From: Musa acuminata AAA Group
Taxonomy: Eukaryota; Streptophyta; Magnoliopsida; Zingiberales; Musaceae
Assembly: GCF_036884655.1 (NCBI RefSeq)
Contig: NC_088342.1
Location: forward strand, 17,671,501 to 17,735,500
Direction: 5' to 3'
DNA: 64,000 nt
Position numbers and translations under genes: made by a program. A model generated the notes under the pieces. The model did not search any database. It was not told the origin of the DNA and worked only from the letters and a program-made list of their open reading frames with translations. The first letter of the stretch is position 1. Every line of letters begins with the position of its first letter. This document shows, piece after piece, positions 1 to 10,015 of the stretch.

Positions 1-2697
1 TATGCACTCTTGCATGACCCAAGTCCTTCACTTTCGGCTATCTTGATGAGAAGCCCATTGACACCGGTCTTACGAAGTTCTTCGGCCTCTGCCCTTCAGC
101 CTTGTCTCAGTACTTGGAGATTGCCTCTGCATTCTCCACATCCTCGGCCCCTTTCACGACCAAGCGCTCTCCCTCCCTGAGAGCAAGGGATCAATGACTT
201 TCACGGAAGTCCCGCCTCTGCGGTACCATGGCGCCGCCATGCCCATGGCACTACTATCCGTCGCCTCGCATCTACATCCCTTTTCTTCACAATCAGTAGA
301 TATGCCTCCGTGACACTCCTCCGAGTCCACCTCCATTCTAACTGATTGCTTGATTTTGGGTAGCTAAGTCCCTCTGGACTCATCGTTGCTTCCTCGCCCC
401 TTTCGACCCCCCTGCTTCAACACCTCTGTGTTCTCCAAGCAGTCTGTTTAGTCGATTGAAAGACAGACTGCAACTCCCATGCATGGCCTCTGCCATCACG
501 TTGTAGGGTTTGCACCGATTCTGTTCTCTCCTTAGCTTCCTTGGTAGCAACGTTCGCTTACTCGGCCTTGTCCTCTGACTTGCCGGACTCCCTTAAGCGA
601 ATATGAGCTCTGGAGCAGTCCAACTCTCCAGCTGCTTCGATCATACCTCTACATGATCAAATCCCTCCTATGGAACTCACTGGTACTTGCATTCGAACTT
701 TTCCCTTGGTGGAACCCAGCCCCCATATGCTGATGACCAAGGCTTTCATCCGATGCAAAATTCGATGCACGCACGGAAGACCCACCTCTGCGGTACCATG
801 GCCTTCACTCAAATCCATAGCCCTTCTTGCCGTTGTGTTGTTCACCGAAGTGGAGCTTCCAGTAGCTCCTGATCATACCTCCATATGATCTAGTCCCTCC
901 CGGGACTATGTCGTGTGTATCGCATTGCCACGAACTATTCCACCACGATCCGCTGCACCATGTCGCCTCTTGGTGACATCTCCATTGCATTCTGATCCTT
1001 GTGGAATAAACTCGAATTGTGAACCCTCCATGTGTGGCCTCTACCAATACATCGCAGGGTCTCCTCCACCTTCGATTTTGTTCGCTCCTTTGGCAATCGA
1101 CCTTCATCCACCCACTCTTGGGTCACACCTAGATGAAGCACCGCTCTAGGATAGTCCGTCGCCTAGTAGCTCCCGAAGTCCACCGACTTCACTGTAATTT
1201 GTGCACCATTGTCTGGATCCTGGGCCTCTGCCCCTACCAGCACAATCTCCGCTGCGCACCGCTTCCTTCATGGCAACTTGAATGACAACACTGGCATATT
1301 CTTCAAGAGTACCCGCCTTTGCGTCCTCTTGCCCCGTGCTAAGGCCTTCTGAACCCAACTTCGTCTCTGCAAATTGAGTCGCCTTAGTTCCTCCATCAAA
1401 TGCTTTTCCGAGATAAGGTGCATGTGCCCAGAAGCTCCCTTCTTCTTCGGCACCATGCAAGATGAGTCCGCTCCGTCAGAATGAAGGACCCATGGAACAA
1501 CATGATCCTACTCTTGCCTCTGCAAGAGTTCATGTCCTTGACCTCTGTCTAAGGAAAGCACTGTGCCTCTACTCCATGTTCCAACTTCTATGCTGGCTCC
1601 CTTCATGCGGCTTGAGTACTTCGCCAAGTTACACACAAGTTGCTCCGCTCCTCGTTTTTGCATTGAGTCGATGGTGGCCCTCGCGCCCACCATTCCACAG
1701 GTCAGCCCTCCCTTGAGTCCGATCTCCATATCGACTCCAAGTGTGCCTTCATTTAAGTTGCTTTGGGTCGCTCCCCCACTTGATCTCGCAATGCATCCAC
1801 CAATGCATTCTCTCAAGCGAGATCATGCGACGACTCCTCGCCGCTTGCTCAGTCCATCGAGCTTCGTGGAGTTGTTGTTTGTTGAGGTACTCCTCCTCAA
1901 CATGTGAGGTCCGCCTCACATGATTCTCCCTCTAGAGAGCCGGGACTTATCCCTCCTGGATAACTGTCCCATTGGAGCAACATCTCTCTTCATTTCGAAG
2001 ACCACCATCCCCTTGGACTACTCTGATCTGCTGAACAAACTGTGCATTGTTCTGCCTCCTGCAAACGCACTTACTAGATTGCGACTCCACGTCAATACAG
2101 CCCTCGCTGCACCACTCAAGGCCTAGCAACATGCTGAACTCATTGCACAGTTCAGCCTCCTACGGACGTATCCTTCACATGCCGAAGAGAAAGTTTCAAT
2201 GCTCCATGGCGCCGAGTTTCGGTCGCCTTGGGATGGCCACGAACATTCCATCGTCCGCGCATACAAGCCCATGCATGAGTACCAAATTCTTCGAGTTAGC
2301 AATTCCCCTCACCTCTGTGAGCTTTGCATAACTCTTTTGGTCGTTGAGCAACTCATTCCACCTTGGATGGTCTCATCCATTACCAAGCGCCTCGCTTGTC
2401 TTGAGCACCATCAAGTATAGTTGTCAACGTTGAGCCGCAGCTCAAACTCAGCCATCCCAACCTTTATGCGCTCCAAATTCTTCCAAGCTTGCTTGTTCTC
2501 GTGGTGCCTCTTACGCGAAGGGTTGGCCATTCCTCTGAATGCCAATGTCAGATGCCCACTCCTCCAAGCGACTCCTTTTCCCTACATCTCTATGCCCGTT
2601 TTCCCCCAAACGGTCGCGCGTGTGCTGACTGCCCTCAACGCAGCCCCGCTAGGTCCCCCACGTTTGTATGCTAAGTGTTTCTATGAGGGCTTGTCCC
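1..2697 (-). mobile_element. Internal region of a non-coding (LARD-like) LTR retrotransposon, left end outside window
   Basis: This stretch lies directly downstream, on the minus strand, of a PBS and an LTR, so by position it is the 5' internal region of an LTR retrotransposon. I find no gag, protease or pol motif on either strand; the longest open frame is about 128 codons and resembles nothing I know. The sequence is locally redundant: a block around 'gcggtaccatgg' occurs near 218 and 790, and 'gatcatacct' followed by 'atgatc' and 'tccctcc' occurs near 640 and 870. Known precedent: large retrotransposon derivatives keep LTRs and PBS but have non-coding interiors. Alternatively it is a gag region decayed past recognition. 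The partner LTR would lie left of base 1. Confidence 0.5.
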
Positions 2698-2709
2698 ACT
2701 CTGATACCA
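2698..2709 (-). other. Primer-binding site, initiator-Met tRNA type
   Basis: The plus strand reads ACTCTGATACCA, the reverse complement of TGGTATCAGAGT, one base from the common plant PBS TGGTATCAGAGC that pairs with the 3' end of initiator tRNA-Met. It lies two bases inside the LTR that begins at 2712, which sets the element's direction as minus strand. Confidence 0.75.
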
Positions 2710-2711
2710 TC

Positions 2712-3157
2712 TGTCACGGACTTAGCTGGTTTTGCCTAAGTCGTGCGACACCCTTGCGTGTCCGTCCGCGAAGGTCAGCCTCCCCGAAGCCTCCCATTAT
2801 CCCTTAGGACCAACAAAAGAGAGAACGGGCTAGAGAGAACGCCTCAATCGGGATCCACAAGCAAACATCTCCGAAAAACACTTCATAGACAATGTAAATT
2901 ACAAACAGACCTTACAAGCTCTGAACAGTGGCACAACAAAGGGTAAAATGGTCCATTGCAGACCGAAAATCTCTCGCACGTGTCCACATGACACAACCTT
3001 TATTTACAAGCCTAAAGAGGCCACCAACCCAACTAAAATGGGACTATTAAGCCTTCGGCCGCCCCTCTACATGCTGTACAAGGCATGAACATGCCAAAAG
3101 ACACGGACATACATAAGCATTACATCAAACATCTTGTTTATAAGTTTGTCCGTGACA
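2712..3157 (-). repeat. 5' LTR (446 bp) of the non-coding element
   Basis: The ends are inverted repeats: TGTCACGGA at 2712 and TCCGTGACA ending at 3157. The PBS sits just outside the left end. The first roughly 50 bases resemble the start of the Gypsy-B LTR at 8636 (TGTCACGG, then TTAGCTGG, then TTGCCTA, then ACCCTTGCG), after which the two diverge. The bases outside the LTR (CCATC left, ACATT right) do not match, as expected if this is one end of an element and not a solo LTR. Confidence 0.75.
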
Positions 3158-3372
3158 ACATTGCCTTCCACCTTTGAGAGACATTCAACATCACATTGAT
3201 CTTATTCCAGGGGCTGTTATACCTAATAAGGCAACGTACAGAATGAGTCCCAAGGAGCATGAAGAACTTCAAAGGCAAGTTGATAAATTCATGAAAAAAG
3301 GGTTAATTCGGGAGAGCATAAGTCCTTGTGCAGTTCCAGCCTTGTTGGTGCCTAAGAAGGATAGTTCTTGGC
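3158..3372 (+). pseudogene. Gypsy-A reverse transcriptase, N-terminal fragment
   Basis: From about 3170 one frame encodes the region leading into a Ty3/gypsy reverse transcriptase: the '[13 protein letters not shown]' leader, the '[15 protein letters not shown]' segment, '[20 protein letters not shown]' and then 'SSW'. These are standard conserved blocks before the first catalytic Asp. The frame is abruptly replaced at 3373 by a Mutator-like end. The continuation of the same kind of element appears at 10016, past the RT catalytic core, so roughly the middle third of RT is missing. The upstream gag and protease are also absent, because the non-coding LTR element abuts at 3157. Confidence 0.85.
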
Positions 3373-3476
3373 AAGGTAGGCAATACCGAATGATACCGCC
3401 TGGTACGGGCGGTATGAACCGGTCTGACGGCATACCGATACGCGGACCGCCCGCTACCAAGCGGAACGAAAAATAA
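3373..3476 (+). mobile_element. Terminal fragment of a Mutator-like element
   Basis: The block starts AAGGT and continues with repeated 'ataccg', 'cggtacgggcggtat' and 'ccggtctgacggcat' words. It matches, in inverse orientation, the right-hand end of the transposon at 20830-22825 (around 22690-22825), which also ends in ACCTT. It interrupts the Gypsy-A RT frame. Its other end is not recognisable. It may have been lost when the neighbouring AT repeat expanded or the Gypsy-B block arrived. Confidence 0.55.
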
Positions 3477-3480
3477 TAAT

Positions 3481-3835
<355 letters not shown>

Positions 3836-3847
3836 ATAAACGAGGAC

Positions 3848-4282
3848 GTGTAAAAGAGAAAGTTGATTAGTTCGAAAGAACGAGCGACGAACAAGTCCCA
3901 ACGTCTCGGGAAAAGAGGGGAAGCTTTACAAACAATTCAGCGAGCACCTTACGTGCACAAGAGAAAAGAGGGAGAGGGGGAAAACAAGGGCTTTAGAAGG
4001 TTGAACGAACAGCTGCAAGCCCACAAACAACTGCTCACCGAGTCCCGGGCGCGACAACAAGTTCCCGTCAAGGCAACGTGCGAACTTGCGAATGAGTGTT
4101 CAACGCCCAGTACTATACCGAAGCCCCATCCAACCCTGTGCCACCCGGGGGGTTCAAAGGGGCTGAGATGGCTGACGTTTTGGTGAGCAGAGGCAGATTC
4201 CAGAAATCAGCCCGCGGTACACGAAAACGGAACTGTTTTGGGCTGTTTTGGGGCTGTTTTGCTCGGTTCGATGAGCGATCGC
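3848..4282 (-). repeat. Gypsy-B 3' LTR, truncated at both ends
   Basis: This aligns by eye with the interior of the Gypsy-B 5' LTR (about 8792-9193), sharing long words such as 'gtaaaagagaaagttgattag', 'gccacccggggggttcaaa' and 'ctgttttgctcggtt'. It lacks roughly the last 157 and the first 160 bases relative to the complete 716-bp LTR. On the minus strand it directly follows integrase sequence with no PPT between. A deletion has therefore fused integrase to mid-LTR, removing the pol C-terminus, the PPT and the start of U3. Confidence 0.8.
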
Positions 4283-7200
4283 CTTCCCAAGTCTGCCCAC
4301 TTCTTCATCCTTTTTGCCACCTTCTCCAAGTAAGCCCGCGCAATATCTGAATTTCGATGCCACTCTTTTGCGAAATGGTAGGATGACGGACTACTCCCAG
4401 TATACCCAAAGGCCATGGTGTGCGGAGTCGACGGTTGTTGTCCGGTAATGATCTCGAAGGGGCTCTTGTTGGATGCCGAGCTCCGTTGCAAGTTGTAGGA
4501 GAATTGGGCAATGTCCAACAGCTTCACCCAATCTCGTTGGTTGGCACTCACGTAGTGCCGAAGATATTGCTCCAGGAGCGAGTTTATCCTTTCAGTCTGG
4601 CCATCCGTCTGGGGGTGGAGGCTTGTAGAGAAGTATAACTTTGACCCCAATAATTTGAATAGCTCGGTCCAGAATCATCCCAGGAACCGAGCGTCTCGAT
4701 CACTAATGATATTGTGCGGGACTCCCCAATACTTCACCACATCCTTCATCATCAGCTTGGCCGCCTCCTCTGCTGAACAGTGTAGGGGAGCAGCAATGAA
4801 AGTTGCATACTTTGAAAACCGATCGACCACCACGAGTATCGATCTGAGTCTCCCGACAAGTGGCAAGCTTGATATGAAGTCCAAGAAAATGCTCTCCCAC
4901 GGCCTTTCTGGTACGGGCAACGGCTCCTAAAGACCCACCGGCTTCCGCTGCTCCACCTTGTCTTGTTGGCAAGTAAGGCATGTTCGAACATATTCCTCCA
5001 CATCAGTCCCCATCTTCGGCCAGTAGAAGGCCCTCTCCACGAGAGCCAACGTTTTGTGAATGCCTAGGTGTCCAGCCCAAAGGGAATCGTGACACTCTTT
5101 TAAGAGTTCACGCCTCAAATTGTCTACTCGGGGAACATAAACCCTATTCCCTTTCGTGTAAACGAGTCCCTCCTGGACCTAAAATCGTCGTGCCTTGCCT
5201 TCTTTGATGAGCTGCATCAGGATAACTGCCTGGGGGTCACTATACAGTCCATCCCTGATCCTGGAAAGGAAGTTGGAGTGCAACTGACTTGCTTGGCCTC
5301 CGCTCTCCAATTGTGCGGCATTCACACGCTCCACTTTCCGACTCAATGCATCGGCCACGACATTTGCCTTCCCAGACTTATACTCCATTGCCATATCAAA
5401 TTCAGCCAGGAAGTCCTGCCAACGCGCCTGCTTTGGGGAGCGCTTCTTCTGAGTTTGGAAATAGCTCAGAGCGATGTTGTCCGTCCTCGGCACAAATCGC
5501 AATCTGAGGAGATAGTGTCGCCAAACTCGTAGACAATGGATCACCGCTGTCATCTCCTTCTCATGCACTGGATACCGCCGCTCAGTCTCGTTGAGTTTGC
5601 GGCTCTCGTAGGCCACCGAATGACCCTCCTGCATGAGTACTCCCCCAATAGCGAAATCCGAAGCATTTGTATGGACTTCAAAAGGCTCCCCATAGTCTGG
5701 CAATTTGAGCACTGGTTCTTCCAGAACAGCAGCCTTCAGATCTCGGAATGCTATTTCACATTTGTCAGACCACTTCCAAGGCTGCTCCTTCTTCAGCAAT
5801 TCCGTCAGTGGGGTTGCACGCTTCGAATATCCCGCTATGAAGCGTCGATAATAGTTGACGAAACCAAGGAAGGATCTCAACTCTGGCACCTTCTTTGGAG
5901 TTCGCCATTCCGCAACCGCTTGCACCTTCGACTTATCCATCCGAATGGAGCTATCACCGATTCGATGTCCCAAGAATAAGATCTCAGTTTGAGCAAAGTA
6001 GCATTTCTCCCTTTTCACGAACAGAGTGTTCTCCCTGAGAACCTTGAAAATTGTCCGAAGGTGTTTGACATGCTCCTCGAGCATTTGACTGTAGACGACG
6101 ATATCGTCCAAGTAGACGACCACGAACTTATCCAAATACTCCTTGAATAGCTGGATCATGAGAGTGCAGAACGTGGCCGGAGCGTTGGTTAAGCCGAAAG
6201 GCATCACCAAGAACTCAGACGCTCCATACCTGGTCTCACAGGTAGTCTTCGCTTCGTCGCCTTCAGCAATGCGCACCTGCCAATACCCCGACCGAAGGTC
6301 GAGTTTTGAGAAATACTTGGCTTTGCCCAATTGGTCGAACAAGTCCGCAATGAGCGGGATGGGATACTTGTTCTTCACTGTCACTTTGTTGAGGGCTCGA
6401 TAGTCGACGTATAATCGGAGGCTCCCATCTTGTTTCTTCTGGAAAAGAACTGGAGCTCCGAAAGGTGCTTTAAAGCTGCGGATGAGACTACCGTTTAGCA
6501 ATTCACCTAACTGCTTCCTGAGTTCTGCCAACTCTGGCGGGGGCATGCGGTAGGGCGGTCTCGTTGGAGGCTTCACTCCTGGCTCCAGCTCGATGTTGTG
6601 ATCCACGCCCCTGCATGGTGGAAGAGTCTTCGGCAACTCGGGTGGCATAACGTCATTGAACTCTTTCAGGACGTTCGCTACCACAGTAGGTTCTTGAATG
6701 GCCTTCTCGTCAAGTGGCTCTAGCTTCATCGCAGCCACGAAGGTTAATTCACCTTTTCGCACCCCTTTCTTTAGTTGCAACGCTGATATATGTTGCGGTT
6801 CCTTGGTTCCTCTCCGAGAGACAGGAACCACGCAGGGATCGTCGCCTCCCATCATATATAGGGAGTTCAAGAACGACATTGGCACCAACTTCGCCGCGTG
6901 CATAAACTCCATTCCAAGAATCACTTGGAAGTTATCCAATGGCACTGCCATCATGTTGGTTTTCCCGCTCCATGTCCCAATTTTAATGGGGACTCCCTTC
7001 GCCAACCCGGAGATTCGTCTGGCCTCCGAGTTCACCACCTTCATTCGACTTGGGCTCTTATCCAAGATCAACCCGAGTCGCTTTGCTTCTCGATCGACTA
7101 TAAAGTTGTGGGTAGCGCCCGTGTCCACCATTGCACGAGTTGTTTGGCCATTGAGCTTGATGTCAACATACATTAGCTCGTCACTTCCTGCTTTTTGTTG

Positions 7201-8574
7201 CCTTGTCTTCGGGTTCTCCCCCACTTGACCCCGCATGGCATTCAACAAACGCATGGCTCCCATCCGGGGTCCTTGCGACTCCTCATCGTCGCTGCTGGCT
7301 TCAGAACTACTCGAACTAAGGGCGACAGCCTTACCCTTGTCTGATTTGGGAGAGTGGATGGAAGCTGTTAGCGCATTGAGTGCCTGTTTTTGTGGGCACT
7401 CCCTCACCATGTGTGGCCCTCCACACAAGAAGCATCCGCCAGGTTTCGGAGCCTTGCCTTTCGGGCTTGGCCCTTTGTGGGAACTCTTCTTCTTTTGTTC
7501 ACCCCCGAGCTCCTTCCCTCGAGAATGTTTTGGAGGGCGATTGCCTGAAGATTGTTTCCTTCTCCCTAGGTCTTCGGAGGAAACAAAGTCGGTGAGCCTT
7601 TCTGCAGCAGCAATTGCCCCGACCACATCGGCGACATTCCTTCGATTTAGTTCCTGCTGAGCCCATGGCTTCAAACCATCAAGGAAGCTGAACAACTTGT
7701 CTTTCTCGAACATGTCCTGTATGTCCAGCATTAGTGCAAAAAATTGTTTCACATAGTCTCGAATGGTGGAACTCTGGCGGAGTTGTCTCAACTTCCTTCT
7801 TGCGACGAACTCTGTGTTCTCAGGTAGGAACTGAGTTCTCGACTCCCGCTTCAAGTCTTCCCATGTGTCAACCCGACACCGACCTTGTTGGATCTCCTCC
7901 CAACGGGTTCGCCACAAAAGTGTCGCATCTCCGTTCAGATACATTGTTGATATAGAAACTTTGGTATCTTCATAATCGGGCCACGTAACTTGAAAGTATT
8001 GTTCCATGTCGAACAGAAAATTCTCGAGCTCTTTGGCATCTCTAGCCCCTCCATAACCATGAGGCTCGGGTGCCCTCAAGTTTTGTGGTGGTGCAACGCG
8101 AGTGTTGCTTCCTCCCACATTTAGTGCTCTTGTGAGCATGGCCACCTTTGAAGTGAGTTCCGCCACAACATCCTGTAAGTGTTGCACGGAGTCTTTGGTG
8201 TCATCAGACAGTCGGTCGACTAGGGCCTCGACCTTGTCGATCCTGGACTCTGCTTCCTCTTGCGAGCTCTCTACCCCAACAAGCCTTTGTTGACCATGGT
8301 AGAGTTCCTCCATGCTCGCTTCAAGAACATCCAGGCGGGTTTCCACCGTTGTGAGTCTCTCCTTGTGACTCTTTTTCCCAGTTAGCGCTCCAGATTGCGC
8401 TTCCTCCGCTCGCGGAGAATAGCCAACTTCTCGCTCATCATGTTCGCTGTCGCGCTCCTCTTGAGCGGCTCCAACAGCATGAGAGCGAGTGTGCACATGC
8501 AGCCCACCTACGGCTGCTTGGGGCAAGGGTCTGGCTTGCCCCGTCTTGCTGGATTCGCCACGATGCTTAGCCAT
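4283..8574 (-). pseudogene. Gypsy-B gag-pol polyprotein (chromovirus-like Ty3/gypsy), three in-frame stops and 3' deletion
   Basis: One minus-strand frame runs from ATG at 8574 for 1131 codons to TAG at 5179-5181, then continues in the same frame past a second TAG (4927-4929) and a TGA (4675-4677). Domains in order: charged coiled-coil-like region (residues 70-150), retrotransposon gag (about 175-330), CCHC knuckle [13 protein letters not shown] (381-393), protease DTG (484-486), RT with YLDD (821-824), RNase H from about 930, then integrase with HHCC-like finger, 'LDFISSLP' and '[10 protein letters not shown]'. The first RNase H aspartate is Asn970 (HTNASDF where DAS is usual), so that enzyme would be impaired. 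There are no frameshifts, only stops, so decay is recent. The chromodomain is gone because the frame runs into LTR at 4282. The subfamily is not resolved. Confidence 0.93.
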
Positions 8575-8620
8575 GGCGAAGTTGTGAAGTCCCTTCGCTG
8601 CTCGCTCGAAGTGCTTGCCC

Positions 8621-8632
8621 GCTCTGATACCA
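8621..8632 (-). other. Gypsy-B primer-binding site
   Basis: GCTCTGATACCA is the exact complement of TGGTATCAGAGC, the initiator-Met tRNA PBS. It is three bases (CAA) from the LTR start at 8636 and 46 bases before the gag ATG on the minus strand. Confidence 0.9.
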
Positions 8633-8635
8633 CAA

Positions 8636-9351
8636 TGTCACGGCCTTAGCTGGAATTGCCTACGGCGTGAGGCACCCTTGCGGCCAAGACGCGAACTTAG
8701 CTTGCGTTGCCTAAGTCGCGCTTCGCCCTTGCGATATTGCTCCGCAGAGATCAGCCCACTTGTAACCTCTCGCAGGTCCCGAAGGACCTGTAAAAGAGAA
8801 AGTTGATTAGTTTGAAAGAACGAGCGACGGACAAGTCCCGACGTCTCGCGAAAAAAGGGGAAGCTTTATAAGCAATTCAGCAAGCACCTTGCTTGCACAA
8901 GAGAAAAGAGGGAGAGGGGGAAAACAAGGGCTTTAGAAGGTTGAACGAACAGCTGCTCACCGAGTCCCGGGCGCGACAACAAGTTCCCGTCAAGGCAAAC
9001 GTGCGAACTTGCGAAAGAGTGTTCAACGCCCGGTACTATATCGAAGCCCCATCCAGCCCTGTGCCACCCGGGGGGTTCAAAGGGGCTAAGATGGCTGACG
9101 TTTTGGTGAGCGGAGGTAGATTCCAGAAATCAGCCCGCGGCACACGAAAACGGAGCTGTTTTGGGGTTGTTTTGCTCGGTTTGATGAGCGGTCGCTTTAT
9201 AACACTACAGCTTGTTTGAACTTACATTTTTACAAGCAAAATGACTCAAAACCAAGGCAAAACAGGCTCCAAGTAACTATACATGTAGATGAGAGCGACG
9301 AACGATTCGTTGAACGGAGTTGTTGCGGGTGCGAGACGACCGTTCGTGACA
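8636..9351 (-). repeat. Gypsy-B 5' LTR (716 bp, complete)
   Basis: Bounded by TGTCACGG at 8636 and CGTGACA ending at 9351, which form the terminal inverted repeat. The PBS lies just outside its left end. It is followed at 9352 by a second, partial copy of the same family's gag start, so Gypsy-B appears to sit inside a sibling element. Internal repeats of the word 'ctgttttggg' occur near 9160. Confidence 0.88.
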
Positions 9352-9592
9352 AGTTGGCGCTCCAAATTGTGCCTCCTCCGCTCGCAGAGAGTAGCCAACT
9401 TCTCGCTCATCATGTTCGCTGCCGCGCTCCTCTTGAGCGGCTCCAACAGCATGAGAGCGAGTGTGCACATGCAGCCCACCTGCGGCTGCTTGGGGCAAGG
9501 GTCCGGCTTGCCCCGTCTTGCTGGATTCGCCACGATGCTTTGCCATGGCGAAGTTGTGAAGTTCCTTTGCTGCTCGCTCGAAGTGCTTGCCT
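9352..9592 (-). pseudogene. Gag N-terminus of a sibling element (E2)
   Basis: The minus-strand frame from ATG at 9546 encodes '[19 protein letters not shown]' and continues nearly identically to the first 60 or so residues of Gypsy-B gag, then stops being homologous exactly at the Gypsy-B LTR end (9351). The two copies differ by scattered substitutions only. This is the visible remainder of a second copy of the family interrupted by Gypsy-B. Confidence 0.8.
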
Positions 9593-9604
9593 GCTCTGAT
9601 ACCA
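9593..9604 (-). other. Primer-binding site of element E2
   Basis: GCTCTGATACCA again, identical to the Gypsy-B PBS, with the same three-base spacer before the LTR that starts at 9608. Confidence 0.88.
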
Positions 9605-9607
9605 CAA

Positions 9608-10014
9608 TGTCACAGCCTTAGCTGGAATTGCCTAAGGCGTGAGGCACCCTTGCGACCAAGACGCGAACTTAGCTTGCGTTGCCTAAGTCGCGCTTCGCCC
9701 TTGCTATATTGCTCCGCAAAGATCAGCCCACTTGTAACCTCTCGCAGGTCCCAAAGGACCTGTAAAAGAGAAAGTTGATTAGTTCGAAAGAACGAGTGAC
9801 GGACAAGTCTCGACGTCTCGCGAAAAGAGGGGAAGCTTTACAAGCAATTCAGCGAGCACCTTGCGTGCACAAGAGAAAAGAGGGAGAGGGGGAAAACAAG
9901 GGCTTTAGAAGGTTGAACGAACAGCTGCAAGCCCACAAACAGCTGCTCACTGAGTCCCGGGCGCGACAACAAGTTCCCATCAAGGCAACGTGCGAACTTG
10001 CGAATAAGTGTTCA
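9608..10014 (-). repeat. E2 5' LTR, truncated
   Basis: Begins TGTCACAGCC and follows the Gypsy-B LTR closely for about 407 bases, to the word 'gtgttcaacg' (equivalent to about 9030). There it is cut and joined to the second half of Gypsy-A. The missing part is the U3 end of this minus-strand LTR. Confidence 0.82.
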
Positions 10015-10015
10015 A

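Noticed and set aside
2712..3157. Solo LTR
   Set aside because: A PBS is adjacent and flanking 5-mers (CCATC and ACATT) do not match, so it is one end of a longer element.
5278..7660. Several plus-strand frames of 70-180 codons between 5.3 and 7.7 kb
   Set aside because: They lie opposite the long Gypsy-B gag-pol frame and show no motif.
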